From: Stenotrophomonas sp. ATCM1_4
GTDB taxonomy: Bacteria > Pseudomonadota > Gammaproteobacteria > Xanthomonadales > Xanthomonadaceae
Assembly (NCBI RefSeq): GCF_004348115.1
Contig: NZ_QPFB01000001.1
Coordinates: 3,550,028-3,614,027 of the forward strand
Length of the DNA stretch: 64,000 nt
Reading direction: 5' to 3'
Shown here: piece after piece, positions 27,591 to 37,391 of the stretch
Layout: each line of letters begins with the position of its first letter
How positions within the stretch are numbered: the stretch's first letter is position 1
Made by a program: the position numbers and the translations under genes
The notes under the pieces: model-generated
What the model saw: the letters and a program-made list of their open reading frames with translations, nothing else
Database searches by the model: none
Told to the model about the DNA's origin: nothing

Positions 27591-28678
27591 GCGGCCCGTG
27601 CGTGCGGCGGCAACGCGGCTTCAGCCTGGTCGAGATCGCCGTGGCCCTGCTCATCGCCGGCCTGGTCAGCGCGGTGGTGTTCACCCTGATCCCGATCGGT
27701 GGGCAGGTACTCAGGGCCGACCACGACGAACGCCTGCTCGCGCAGGCCGAACAAGCGCTGCTCGGCCATGCCCGCGCGAAGCTGCACCTGCCGGCGGCCG
27801 ACAGCGATGGCGACGGGCGCCCCGATCCGGGCAGTACCTCGGGCTGGTTGCCGGTGCGCGAGCTCGGCCTGCCGGGTGACGCGCGCATCCTCTACAGCGC
27901 CCATGCCGCGCTGCTGGCGGCGCCGGGCAACGTGTATGCACCGCACCTGGCCGGCGCGGAGGTCAGCTCGCCGACCAACGGGTTGGACCTGTGCCTGCAC
28001 CTGCAGCAGGTCCAGGCCAATGGCACCCCGTTGGCCGGGTTGTCCATGCCGGCGGCCTACGCGCTGGGCATGCCGAACGAACGCGGCCAGGTCGGCAACG
28101 CCCAGGCCGCCGCGCGCGCGCTGGCGCTGCCGGGTGCCGCGCCCGTGGCCGGCAGCCTTCCCGGCCTCACGCTGGCCGCCGGCGTCGGCGAGCTGTCCAG
28201 CCGGCTGGCCTGCGCCGACCGCCTCGGCCGCGCACAGGGCGCGGCCCAGTCCGCCGCCGCGGCCTACAGCATCGCCGAGGTGGCACAGTTCAACTACCGC
28301 TTCCGCAAGTTCGACGTGCGCACCAACGAAGCGCTGCTCAAGGCCGCCGAGACCGGCGTCGCCGCCGCGGCCGCGTCACTGGCATTCGCGATCTTCGACG
28401 AAGCCATCGCGGTGTTCCTGACCACCACCGGCAATTTCGAAACCGGCTTCAAGATCGCGCTGGCGGTGATGGAACACGCTAATGCACTCGCGTCCGTCGG
28501 CTATGCCGTCTTCCTGGTGAAGATGGCCGATGACGACCTCAAGGGCGCGCGCGAGTCCCTGGCCACGGCCAAGGACATCGCCGCCCGTGCCAGCACCCGC
28601 AACGACCTGGCCGCGCACGCGCGCGACCAGGCGCTGCAACAGGCCAAGGCCTTGGACATCGCGGGGATCGACAAATGA
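27587..28678 (+). CDS. Long prepilin-like protein with C-terminal hydrophobic segment
   Basis: This 363-residue protein starts at the ATG overlapping the previous stop (ATGA); the frame is open further upstream but the leader MSGPCVRRQRG then FSLVEIAVALLIAGLVSAVV fixes the start. Cleavage would follow Gly11, with Glu+5. The pilin domain has KLHLPAAD in place of LPCP, and GWLPVRELGLPG. TNGLDLCLHLQQ matches the NGLD(F/L)C motif of its two neighbours. Residues ~249-317 are Ala-rich and hydrophobic (AAAAASLAFAIFDEAIAVFL, KIALAVMEHANALASVGYAV), followed by a charged helix to the end. Confidence 0.82.
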   Translation: MSGPCVRRQRGFSLVEIAVALLIAGLVSAVVFTLIPIGGQVLRADHDERLLAQAEQALLGHARAKLHLPAADSDGDGRPDPGSTSGWLPVRELGLPGDARILYSAHAALLAAPGNVYAPHLAGAEVSSPTNGLDLCLHLQQVQANGTPLAGLSMPAAYALGMPNERGQVGNAQAAARALALPGAAPVAGSLPGLTLAAGVGELSSRLACADRLGRAQGAAQSAAAAYSIAEVAQFNYRFRKFDVRTNEALLKAAETGVAAAAASLAFAIFDEAIAVFLTTTGNFETGFKIALAVMEHANALASVGYAVFLVKMADDDLKGARESLATAKDIAARASTRNDLAAHARDQALQQAKALDIAGIDK

Positions 28679-29985
28679 CACACCGGCAGATCCGTGTGCC
28701 GCGCCGCAGGCCGGCGGGCTTTTCGCTGATCGAACTGACCATCGCCTTGGTGGTGCTGGGCATCATCGGGGTGTTCCTGGCGCGTTGGCTGATGCAGAGC
28801 AACCAGGAGGCCCGGCAGGTCACCCAGCGCAGCCTGCTGCAACGCGCCGACGATGCGCTGTTGGCCTACGCCGCCGCCAATCATCACCTGCCGTGCCCGG
28901 CCACCGGTGACAGCGGCGTCGGCGACTGCAGCGTCGCCCAGGGCTTCCTGCCCTACCGCGAGTTGGGTTTGCCGGACCAGCGTGCCGCACGGATCGCCTA
29001 TGGCGTATTCCGCGACAACGCCCTGTCTGGCGTGGACCCGGACATCGCCAGCATCGACGCCGACCTCACCCGTGCGGTGGACCGCGCGCCGTCCCTGCAG
29101 ATGCTCAACAACGCCACCAGCAACAGCGTGGCCGCGCTGGTCAAGCTGCAGGACACCTGCGCCACGCACCCGGAAGCGGGCTGCGCGTCGGTGCCGAACC
29201 TGCAGGTCAACGGGCTGGACTTCTGCTACGCGCTGCGCAGCGGCATGAACGCCACCGGCAAGGACAGCTTCCTGCACAGCCGGCGCACCGAAGGGGCCGG
29301 CAGCGCGGTGCTCGGCAACATCGCCTACGCGCTGGCCACCACCTCGCTGGACGCGGCGGCCCCATCGGACCCGGCGATCGACTCCCCGCGCGCCGGCAGC
29401 AACGTCGGCCAGCTGCGCCGGGCGGTCGGCTTCGAACAGTTGTGGAGCCGCCTGCGCTGCGGCGAGGCCACCGGCGCGGCCCTGCACGCGCATGCCAATG
29501 CCGCCGTCGCCGCCGCGCTCAACGTGCCGGCGATGGTCGACTACAAGGAGCAGCTCTCCATCATGACCGAGCTCGCCGAGGCCGGGAACAAGAGCGCCGA
29601 CGCCGACATCGTGCTGGCCACCGGGCAGATCGCCTCGGCGGTCGCCGGCATGTTCGACACCGCCTCGGAGGTCAGCCAGACCAAGTTCGTGTGGACCTGG
29701 CGCACCGGCTTCGCCGCCGCCGGCCTGGGCAGCGCGATCGGTGGCGTGGTCGCCGCCGCCGCGATGAAGGGCATCGCCGTATCCAACGTCAACATCGCGC
29801 GGACCACCCAGAGTGCCTTCGGCACCGGCCAACCCACCGGCTCGGATGCGGACCAGACCGTCTACGCGCTGGACCAGAAGGCCCCGGTCATCGCCCGCCG
29901 GGTGGACCTGGAAGCCCGCCGCGCCGACCTGCTCGGGCTCTCCCCCGGCAAGGCCCAGCATGACGCGGCCGACGCACTGCGCTGA
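28675..29985 (+). CDS. Long prepilin-like protein with C-terminal hydrophobic segment
   Basis: This 436-residue protein has the leader MTHRQIRVPRRRPAG then FSLIELTIALVVLGIIGVFL; the cleavage Gly is residue 15, with Glu+5. The domain has HHLPCPATGDSG, GFLPYRELGLPD, VNGLDFCYALRS and LGNIAYALATTSL, clearly paralogous to the 24978 product. Residues ~311-372 contain a hydrophobic stretch (ASAVAGMFDTAS, GFAAAGLGSAIGGVVAAAAM). The tail is charged. It overlaps the previous gene by 4 bp and is the last gene of the cluster; a GC-rich hairpin follows. Confidence 0.82.
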   Translation: MTHRQIRVPRRRPAGFSLIELTIALVVLGIIGVFLARWLMQSNQEARQVTQRSLLQRADDALLAYAAANHHLPCPATGDSGVGDCSVAQGFLPYRELGLPDQRAARIAYGVFRDNALSGVDPDIASIDADLTRAVDRAPSLQMLNNATSNSVAALVKLQDTCATHPEAGCASVPNLQVNGLDFCYALRSGMNATGKDSFLHSRRTEGAGSAVLGNIAYALATTSLDAAAPSDPAIDSPRAGSNVGQLRRAVGFEQLWSRLRCGEATGAALHAHANAAVAAALNVPAMVDYKEQLSIMTELAEAGNKSADADIVLATGQIASAVAGMFDTASEVSQTKFVWTWRTGFAAAGLGSAIGGVVAAAAMKGIAVSNVNIARTTQSAFGTGQPTGSDADQTVYALDQKAPVIARRVDLEARRADLLGLSPGKAQHDAADALR

Positions 29986-30025
29986 GCCTGCCGGCTGCCA
30001 CCGGCCTGCCACCGCTGCGACAGGC

Positions 30026-30051
30026 GAAGGGCGTGCCTGCGCACGCCCTTC
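30026..30051. terminator. Terminator-like hairpin between convergent genes
   Basis: A perfect 10-bp stem (GAAGGGCGTG / CACGCCCTTC) with a six-base loop lies 41 bp after the last cluster gene and 29 bp after the end of the convergent SARP gene. There is no T-run on either side, so it is not a classical intrinsic terminator, but its position suggests it separates the two transcripts. Confidence 0.45.
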
Positions 30052-30079
30052 ACTGCCACCACGAGGGGAGATCGGGGCG

Positions 30080-30955
30080 TTACCCCAGCATTACACCGCT
30101 GATCCGCCCGCGCTCCATCCGCAATCCGGACGTCACCTCGCCGGCCAGTGCGCCCACCCCGTTGGAGATCTGCGCGAGCAGCTGGCGCAGTTCCACGCTG
30201 GTGTCCAACCCCAGTTCGGCGCGGAGCATGACTTCGAACCGCTGGTACGCCTTCACCGCCGCCGCCCGCATGCCTCCCCCGGCATGGGCCCGCATCACCC
30301 GCTGTGCATGCGCCTCGTTCCACGGATCGTGCAGGCTCAGCGAACGCGCCATCATCGCCGCGCGCTCCCACTGCTGGCTGGCCAGCAGCTCGTCACAGCA
30401 CTTCTCCGCCGCGTCGATCAGGCGACCGTCCAGCTCCTGGCGGGTGGTTTCCAGCCAGCTGTGGAAGTCGATGCCGGCGATGTCATCCATCCCGTCGAGG
30501 AAGCAGCTCTGCCGCGCCAGCATGTACACGGCCTGGCAGGGCGCCAGCTGCAGCAGGTCGATGTCGAAGCGCACCTGGTCGTCGCGGAACAGCCCCACGC
30601 TGCCGCGCTCGATGCGCAGGGCGTCCGGCCCCAGCGCGTTGCTGCAGTAGCGGTTGAGGTTGCTCAGCACCTGGCGCAGGTTGGTCAGCGCGCTGGTTTC
30701 GCTCAGCGACGGCCACAGCAGGGCCGCCAGCGCGATGCGCGAATGCTTGCGGTTCGACTCCACCGCCAGGTAGCCCAGCAGTGCCCAGCCCTTGCGGTAG
30801 ATCAACGGTGCCGGCAACCCCTGGCTGGCGCCCATCAGCTGGACCAGCCCACGTTCGGTCGCCACGTGCGCGCCGCCGCAGGATGCTTCGCACCCGGCGT
30901 GCGCCGCCTGTTCCGATACCAATGCCATGATTTCCCCCGGATGGGCCTCAGCCAT
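30080..30955 (-). CDS. SARP/BTAD-type transcriptional activator
   Basis: This 291-residue protein has an N-terminal winged-helix-like region (GWALLGYLAVESNRKHSRIA, ALLWPSLSETSALTNLRQVL). A C-terminal bacterial transcriptional-activation domain made of helical repeats follows (AAEKCCDELLASQQWERAA, DPWNEAHAQRVMRAHAGGGM, AAAVKAYQRFEVMLRAELGL). This order defines the AfsR/DnrI (SARP) class, common in actinomycetes and less so in proteobacteria. It sits tail-to-tail with the pilus-like cluster, whose promoter has SARP-type repeats, so it is the probable activator. Start is ATG at 30955 (AAGGGG upstream); ATG at 30928 is also possible. Confidence 0.8.
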   Translation of the reverse strand: MAEAHPGEIMALVSEQAAHAGCEASCGGAHVATERGLVQLMGASQGLPAPLIYRKGWALLGYLAVESNRKHSRIALAALLWPSLSETSALTNLRQVLSNLNRYCSNALGPDALRIERGSVGLFRDDQVRFDIDLLQLAPCQAVYMLARQSCFLDGMDDIAGIDFHSWLETTRQELDGRLIDAAEKCCDELLASQQWERAAMMARSLSLHDPWNEAHAQRVMRAHAGGGMRAAAVKAYQRFEVMLRAELGLDTSVELRQLLAQISNGVGALAGEVTSGLRMERGRISGVMLG

Positions 30956-31155
30956 TGAGCCCCTTACCTGTTAAACCGGCAAAAGCGTCCCGATCCCATC
31001 ACCCCGGCACGAAAAACGTTCACGCGCGCTCGACAAACGTCCGATTCCCGCGCAACGCGGGCGCCGTCAAGCCGCGCCGCGCGTAGGTTTCAACCGCAAC
31101 CAAGCAGCCGTGGCGGGGCTTGCGCGCCGTTCACCGGCAATCACAACTGCAAGCA

Positions 31156-31184
31156 TTGACAGCGCCGGCGGACGGTGGTTATCT
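31156..31184 (+). promoter_or_regulatory. Sigma-70 promoter of the ilv-leu operon
   Basis: A perfect -35 box TTGACA (31156-31161) is followed after exactly 17 bases by TTATCT (31179-31184). Transcription should begin near 31191, at or one base before the leader-peptide ATG at 31192. Confidence 0.8.
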
Positions 31185-31191
31185 CGACCCC

Positions 31192-31311
31192 ATGCTGCAA
31201 CGCCACAACGCCACCGCCCACCTGACTTCGACCCCGGCTTCCGCCGCGGCGTCGCTGCTCGTACTCGTACTTATTACCGAGCCAACAGGTGCGGGGCAGA
31301 CTGGCGCGTAG
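31192..31311 (+). CDS. ilv leader peptide (attenuator peptide)
   Basis: This 39-residue peptide has the control run LLVLVLI at residues 22-28 (bases 31255-31275): three Leu plus two Val, then Leu and Ile codons in a row. It precedes an attenuator hairpin and the ilvC-ilvG-ilvM-leuA genes, the standard layout for branched-chain attenuation. A ribosome stalled at the control codons leaves GGTGCGGGG (31288-31296) free, while one that reaches the stop at 31309 covers it. There is no Shine-Dalgarno site because the promoter's -10 box ends only seven bases before the ATG; the mRNA is probably leaderless. Confidence 0.85.
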   Translation: MLQRHNATAHLTSTPASAAASLLVLVLITEPTGAGQTGA

Positions 31312-31338
31312 CAGAAAAACAGCCAGATTCGACTAAAG

Positions 31339-31368
31339 ACCCCGCGCCGACCCCGGTGCGGGGTTTTT
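31339..31368 (+). terminator. ilv attenuator terminator
   Basis: The stem ACCCCGC (31339-31345) pairs with GCGGGGT (31358-31364), followed by TTTTT. The 3' arm region GGTGCGGGG (31355-31363) is an exact copy of a segment inside the leader reading frame (31288-31296). Both copies can pair with CCCCGC at 31340-31345, giving mutually exclusive terminator and antiterminator forms. Confidence 0.85.
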
Positions 31369-31397
31369 CGTTTCCAGCTTCTATTTCATCTGAAACC

Positions 31398-31505
31398 ATG
31401 TATCCGACCGATTCCACCATGCACAAACACACCGCCTGCAACGCCCCGTGCGCCGCATCGGCCTGCATGGCGATCGCCCTCCCCGACCCGGCCGCCGCGT
31501 CCTGA
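31398..31505 (+). CDS. Small upstream reading frame before ilvC (putative second leader)
   Basis: This is a 35-residue frame starting [20 protein letters not shown] and ending PDPAAAS; an internal ATG at 31419 is an alternative start. It contains three closely spaced Cys codons and few branched-chain codons. Its stop codon (31503-31505) lies in the loop and 3' arm of the next hairpin, so translation to the stop would disrupt that hairpin. No clear ribosome site is seen before either ATG. It may be a second leader peptide or chance; evidence is positional only. Confidence 0.35.
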   Translation: MYPTDSTMHKHTACNAPCAASACMAIALPDPAAAS

Positions 31506-31526
31506 CGCGACGGCCGTTTCTTTTTT
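31490..31526 (+). terminator. Second terminator-like hairpin before ilvC
   Basis: GGCCGCCGCGTC (31490-31501) faces GACGCGACGGCC (31504-31515): an approximately 11-bp stem with one C-A mismatch and a tight loop, followed by TTTCTTTTTT. It has all parts of an intrinsic terminator and lies 41 bases before the ilvC start, after the first attenuator. The 5' arm is the last codons of the small frame at 31398-31505. Confidence 0.6.
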
Positions 31527-31566
31527 CACTGCACGTTTTCTCTTCATCGCAAGGAACCCAAGCACC

Positions 31567-32541
31567 ATGAGCACCAACGAACTGCCCCAGATCAAAATCG
31601 CCGTCATCGGTTACGGCAGCCAGGGCCGCGCCCATGCACTGAACCTGCGTGAATCCGGTTACGACGTGGTCGTGGGCCTGCGCGCCGGTGGCCCGACCGA
31701 AGCCAAGGCCCAGGCCGACGGCTTCACCGTCAAGGCGCCGGCCGAGGCGGTCAAGGAGGCCGACCTGGTCGCCGTGCTGACCCCGGACATGGTGCAGAAG
31801 AAGCTCTACAACGACGTGCTCGCGCCGAACATGAAGCAGGGTGCATGCCTGCTGTTCGCCCATGGCCTGAACGTGCATTTCGGCATGATCGAGCCGCGCG
31901 CGGATCTGGACGTGGTGCTGGTCGCGCCGAAGGGCCCGGGTGCGCTGGTCCGTCGCGAGTACGAGATCGGCCGCGGCGTGCCGTGCATCTACGCCGTCTA
32001 CCAGGACACCAGCGGCAAGGCCGAGCAGTTCGCGCTGGCCTATGCCGCCGGCCTGGGCGGCGCGCGCGCCAACATCATCAAGACCACCTTCAAGGAAGAG
32101 ACCGAGACCGATCTGTTCGGCGAGCAGGCCGTGCTGTGCGGTGGCGCGTCCTCGCTGGTGCAGGCCGGCTTTGAAACGCTGGTCGAAGCCGGCTACCAGC
32201 CGGAGATCGCCTACTACGAAGTGCTGCACGAACTGAAGCTGATCGTGGACCTGTTCTACGAAGGCGGCATCACCCGCATGCTGGAGTTCATCTCCGAGAC
32301 CGCGCAGTACGGCGACTTCGTCAGCGGCCCGCGCGTGATCGATGCCTCGGTCAAGGCGCGCATGAAGGATGTGCTGACCGACATCCAGAACGGCACCTTC
32401 ACCCGGAACTGGGAAGCCGAGTACGACGCCGGCCTGCCGAACTACAAGAAGTTCCAGCAGGCCGACAAGGAGCATCCGATCGAGAAGGTCGGCAAGGAAC
32501 TGCGCGCCAAGATGGTCTGGTTGCAAGGTCAGACCGCGTAA
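31567..32541 (+). CDS. ilvC: Ketol-acid reductoisomerase (class I)
   Basis: This enzyme converts acetolactate or acetohydroxybutyrate to dihydroxy acids, using NADPH and Mg2+, in valine and isoleucine synthesis. It is 324 residues, the short class I length. The nucleotide-binding [17 protein letters not shown] lies near residue 15. The metal and catalytic region includes [33 protein letters not shown] and [24 protein letters not shown] nine bases before the ATG is the ribosome site. It is the first structural gene of the ilv-leu operon behind the attenuator. Confidence 0.97.
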   Translation: MSTNELPQIKIAVIGYGSQGRAHALNLRESGYDVVVGLRAGGPTEAKAQADGFTVKAPAEAVKEADLVAVLTPDMVQKKLYNDVLAPNMKQGACLLFAHGLNVHFGMIEPRADLDVVLVAPKGPGALVRREYEIGRGVPCIYAVYQDTSGKAEQFALAYAAGLGGARANIIKTTFKEETETDLFGEQAVLCGGASSLVQAGFETLVEAGYQPEIAYYEVLHELKLIVDLFYEGGITRMLEFISETAQYGDFVSGPRVIDASVKARMKDVLTDIQNGTFTRNWEAEYDAGLPNYKKFQQADKEHPIEKVGKELRAKMVWLQGQTA

Positions 32542-32583
32542 TCACGCGGCGGTCCCCCACCCGCTCAACGCAAAGGTCGCTGC

Positions 32584-34311
32584 ATGAACACTTCCACCCA
32601 CGATGCGCCACGCAACGGCGCACGCTGGCTGACGCAGGCCCTGGAGGCCGAAGGCGTGCAAACGCTGTTCGGCTACCCAGGTGGCACCATCATGCCGTTC
32701 TACGACGCACTGGTGGATTCCAGCCTCAAGCACATCCTGGTACGCCACGAGCAGGGCGCGGCGCTGGCCGCCAACGGCTATGCCCGCGCCAGTGGCAAGG
32801 TAGGCGTGTGCGTGGCCACCTCCGGCCCGGGGGCCTCGAACCTGGTCACCGGCATCGCCGATGCGATGCTCGACTCGGTGCCGATGGTGTGCCTGACCGG
32901 CCAGGTCGGCACGCCGCTGCTAGGCACCGATGCGTTCCAGGAACTGGATGTGTTCGGCATGACCATGCCGATCGTCAAGCACAGCTGGCTGGTGCGCAGC
33001 GTCGATGAGCTGCCGCACGTGGTGGCCGAAGCGTTCCGCCTCGCCCGCGAGGGGCGTCCCGGCCCGGTCCTGATCGACCTGCCCAAGAACGTGCAGCTGG
33101 CCGATGCCTCGCATCTGCCCGACCACGTGCCGGCGGCGGTCGATCCGGTGCCGGCCCCGGCCGCCGAACGCCTGGCCGAGGCACTGGCCGCCATCGCCCA
33201 GGCCGAGAAGCCGGTGATCTACGGCGGTGGCGGTATCGCCCTGGCCGATGCGGTGGAGGATTTCCGCCAGTTCGTCGAGGCCAGCGGCATCCCGACCGTG
33301 CTGACCCTGCGTGGCCTGGGCGCACTGCCGGCCAACCATCCCCAGTACCTGGGCATGCTGGGCATGCACGGCACCCGTGCGGCCAACATGGCGGTGCAGG
33401 AGTCGGACCTGCTGGTCGTGGTCGGTGCACGTTTCGACGACCGCGCCACCGGCAAGCTGGCCGAGTTCGCCCCGTTCGCACGGGTCATCCACCTGGATGC
33501 CGATGTCTACGAGATCTCCAAGCTGCGCGGTGCCGACATCCCGGTGCCGGGCAATGTCCGCGACGGCCTGCGCGCCCTGGCCGGCGAACGCGCCCACTGC
33601 AACGCCTGGCGGGCCCGCTGCGCCGCCAACCGCGAGAAGTTCACCGCCCGCTACGACGCACCCGGCGAGCAGATCTACGCCCCGCGCCTGCTCAAGCGCC
33701 TGAGCGAAGTGGCCCCGCCGGACACCGTCATCGCCTGCGACGTCGGCCAGCACCAGATGTGGGTGGCCCAGCATTGCCGCTTCAACGACCCGCGCAACCA
33801 CCTGACCTCCGGTGCGCTGGGCACGATGGGCTTCGGCCTGCCGGCGGCGATGGGCGCGCAGTTCGCCTGCCCGGACCGCACCGTGGTGCTGGTCTCCGGC
33901 GATGGCAGCTTCATGATGAACGTGCAGGAGCTGGTGACCATCGCCCGCTGCAAGCTGCCGATCAAGATCGTGCTGCTGGACAACTCCTCGCTGGGCATGG
34001 TGCGCCAGTGGCAGGAGCTGTTCCATGCCGAGCGCTACAGCGAGATCGACCTGTCCGACAACCCGGACTTCGTCGCGCTGGCGCAGGTGTTCGGCATCCA
34101 GGCCAGGCGCATCATCCACCGCAACGACGTCGAGGACGGCCTGGCCGAACTGTTCGACGCCCCCGGCCCGATGCTGCTGCACGTGGCCATCGATGCCCGC
34201 GCCAACGTCTGGCCGCTGGTGCCGCCGAATAACGCCAACAGCACCATGCTGGACAGCAACCCCGCCCACGCCAAGGCAACGCAGGAGAGTTCCAATGCAA
34301 TACCGGCTTGA
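32584..34311 (+). CDS. ilvG: Acetolactate synthase large (catalytic) subunit
   Basis: This 575-residue thiamine-diphosphate enzyme condenses pyruvate with pyruvate or 2-oxobutyrate. The N-terminal catalytic Glu is in LVRHEQGAALAANGYARASG. The FAD-binding middle part includes GMHGTRAANMAVQESDLLV and VGARFDDRATGKL. The ThDP motif is GDGSFMMNVQELVTIARCKL, ending in IVLLDNSSLGMVRQWQELF. The small subunit of IlvM type follows and overlaps it by 17 bp, which supports naming it ilvG. The frame is intact, unlike the frameshifted E. coli K-12 ilvG. Confidence 0.95.
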   Translation: MNTSTHDAPRNGARWLTQALEAEGVQTLFGYPGGTIMPFYDALVDSSLKHILVRHEQGAALAANGYARASGKVGVCVATSGPGASNLVTGIADAMLDSVPMVCLTGQVGTPLLGTDAFQELDVFGMTMPIVKHSWLVRSVDELPHVVAEAFRLAREGRPGPVLIDLPKNVQLADASHLPDHVPAAVDPVPAPAAERLAEALAAIAQAEKPVIYGGGGIALADAVEDFRQFVEASGIPTVLTLRGLGALPANHPQYLGMLGMHGTRAANMAVQESDLLVVVGARFDDRATGKLAEFAPFARVIHLDADVYEISKLRGADIPVPGNVRDGLRALAGERAHCNAWRARCAANREKFTARYDAPGEQIYAPRLLKRLSEVAPPDTVIACDVGQHQMWVAQHCRFNDPRNHLTSGALGTMGFGLPAAMGAQFACPDRTVVLVSGDGSFMMNVQELVTIARCKLPIKIVLLDNSSLGMVRQWQELFHAERYSEIDLSDNPDFVALAQVFGIQARRIIHRNDVEDGLAELFDAPGPMLLHVAIDARANVWPLVPPNNANSTMLDSNPAHAKATQESSNAIPA

Positions 34312-34546
34312 CCTGGTGCTGAAGCCTGCCGAGGGCGCGCTGGTGCGCGTGATCGGCATGGTCGAACGCCGCGGCTTTTCCTTCAGCAACATCGCCGGCA
34401 GCCGCAACGCCGACGATGCCGGACGCTGGCACGTGCAGATGGACATCGACGGCACCCGGCCGCCGGAAACCCTGCGCCACCAGCTGGAAAAGGTCTACGA
34501 CTGCGAATCGGTACGCGTGGTACCGGTCGCCGGTGCCAGCGCATGA
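34295..34546 (+). CDS. ilvM: Acetolactate synthase small subunit, IlvM type
   Basis: This 83-residue ACT-domain protein starts MQYRLDLVLKPAEGALVRVI and contains MVERRGFSFSNIAGSRNADD, close to the length of E. coli IlvM (about 87). It stabilises and activates the catalytic subunit. GGAG lies seven bases before the ATG, within the end of ilvG; the 17-bp overlap indicates translational coupling. The single short ACT domain suggests weak valine feedback compared with the longer IlvH type (family knowledge). Confidence 0.9.
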   Translation: MQYRLDLVLKPAEGALVRVIGMVERRGFSFSNIAGSRNADDAGRWHVQMDIDGTRPPETLRHQLEKVYDCESVRVVPVAGASA

Positions 34547-34705
34547 ACAGCGACGTAGGTGTACGACCGGGGAATCGGGAGCAGGGGCTGCAGGCCCCGC
34601 GTGCCAATGCGGCACGGGTACAACGGAGGCGTCTTCTTCAACGCTCCGGCCACGACCTTCACCCCCGGTTCCCCCTTCCCCGTTCCCCGCTCCACGGCCA
34701 CCTCG

Positions 34706-35799
34706 ATGCCTGATCGTGGCCGCCCCGCCGTAACCGCCGAACCCACGGGCGAGATGCACGTCAGCGTCGCCGACGTGCTGGCAGCGCAGGCACGCCTGCG
34801 CCGCTTCCTGCCGCCCACCCCGCTGCACTACGCCGAACGCTTCGGCACCTGGCTCAAGCTCGAGAACCTGCAGCGCACCGGCTCCTACAAGGTCCGTGGC
34901 GCACTGAACGCGATGCTGGCCGCGCTGGAACGCGGTGACGAACGCCCGGTCATCTGCGCCTCGGCCGGCAACCACGCCCAGGGCGTGGCCTGGGCGTCGT
35001 TCCGCCTCGGCGTGCAGGCAATCACGGTGATGCCGCACGGCGCGCCGGACACCAAGATCGCCGGCGTCCAGCATTGGGGCGCCACCGTGCGCCAGCACGG
35101 CACCAGCTACGACGAGGCCTATGCCTTCGCCCGCGAGCTGGCCGAACACCATGGCTATCGCTTCCTGTCCGCCTTCGACGACCCGGACGTGATTGCCGGC
35201 CAGGGCACGCTGGGCATCGAGCTGGCCCCGCATGCACCGGACGTGGTGATCGTGCCGATCGGCGGCGGCGGCCTGGCCTCCGGCGTGGCGCTGGCGCTGA
35301 AGTCACAGGGCGTGCGCATCATCGGCGCGCAGGTCGAGGGCGTGGACTCGATGGCCCGCGCGATCAAGGGCGACGTGCGCGAGATCGCCCCGGTGTCCAC
35401 GCTGGCCGACGGCGTCAAGGTCAAGATCCCCGGCTTCCTCACCCGCCGCCTGTGCGCCAGCCTGCTCGACGACGTGGTCATCGTGCGCGAGGCCGAACTG
35501 CGCGAAACCCTGGTGCGGCTGGCGCTGGAGGAACACGTCATCGCCGAGGGTGCAGGTGCGCTGGCGCTGGCCGCCGGCCGCCGCGTGGCCGGCAAGCGCA
35601 AGTGCGCGGTCGTCTCCGGCGGCAACATCGATGCCACCGTGCTGTCCACGCTGCTGTCCGAAGTCCGCCCGCGGCCACCGCGCAAGCCCCGACGGCGCAA
35701 CGGCGAGCGACTTAGAAGCCGCGCCACCTCGCCCCCGCCACGCACCCTCAAACCCGATTCCCCGCCCATTTCCGTTACCGCTGTCGAGGAGACCCTCTG

Positions 35800-35803
<4 letters not shown>
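34706..35803 (+). CDS. Threonine dehydratase (short, no C-terminal regulatory domain)
   Basis: This PLP enzyme deaminates threonine to 2-oxobutyrate, the isoleucine precursor. The Schiff-base Lys is in [15 protein letters not shown]; the phosphate-binding glycine loop is [26 protein letters not shown] is typical. With 365 residues it lacks the ACT-like feedback domain of IlvA and resembles TdcB/short IlvA. The last ~45 residues ([20 protein letters not shown] onward) are basic and Pro-rich and do not look like the catalytic core. Start uncertain: ATG 34706 or ATG 34754. The 159 bp between ilvM and this ATG contain GC-rich inverted segments but no gene. Its stop overlaps the leuA start. Confidence 0.9.
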
Positions 35804-37353
<1,550 letters not shown>

Positions 37354-37391
37354 GCGCGATGGCCCCTCATAGGCAACGGAACCAGAAAGCA

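Noticed and set aside
34547..34705. GC-rich inverted segments between ilvM and the threonine dehydratase, considered as a GTAG-type REP element
   Set aside because: A GTAG is present but no matching stem of the expected form follows; the pairing I could find is imperfect.
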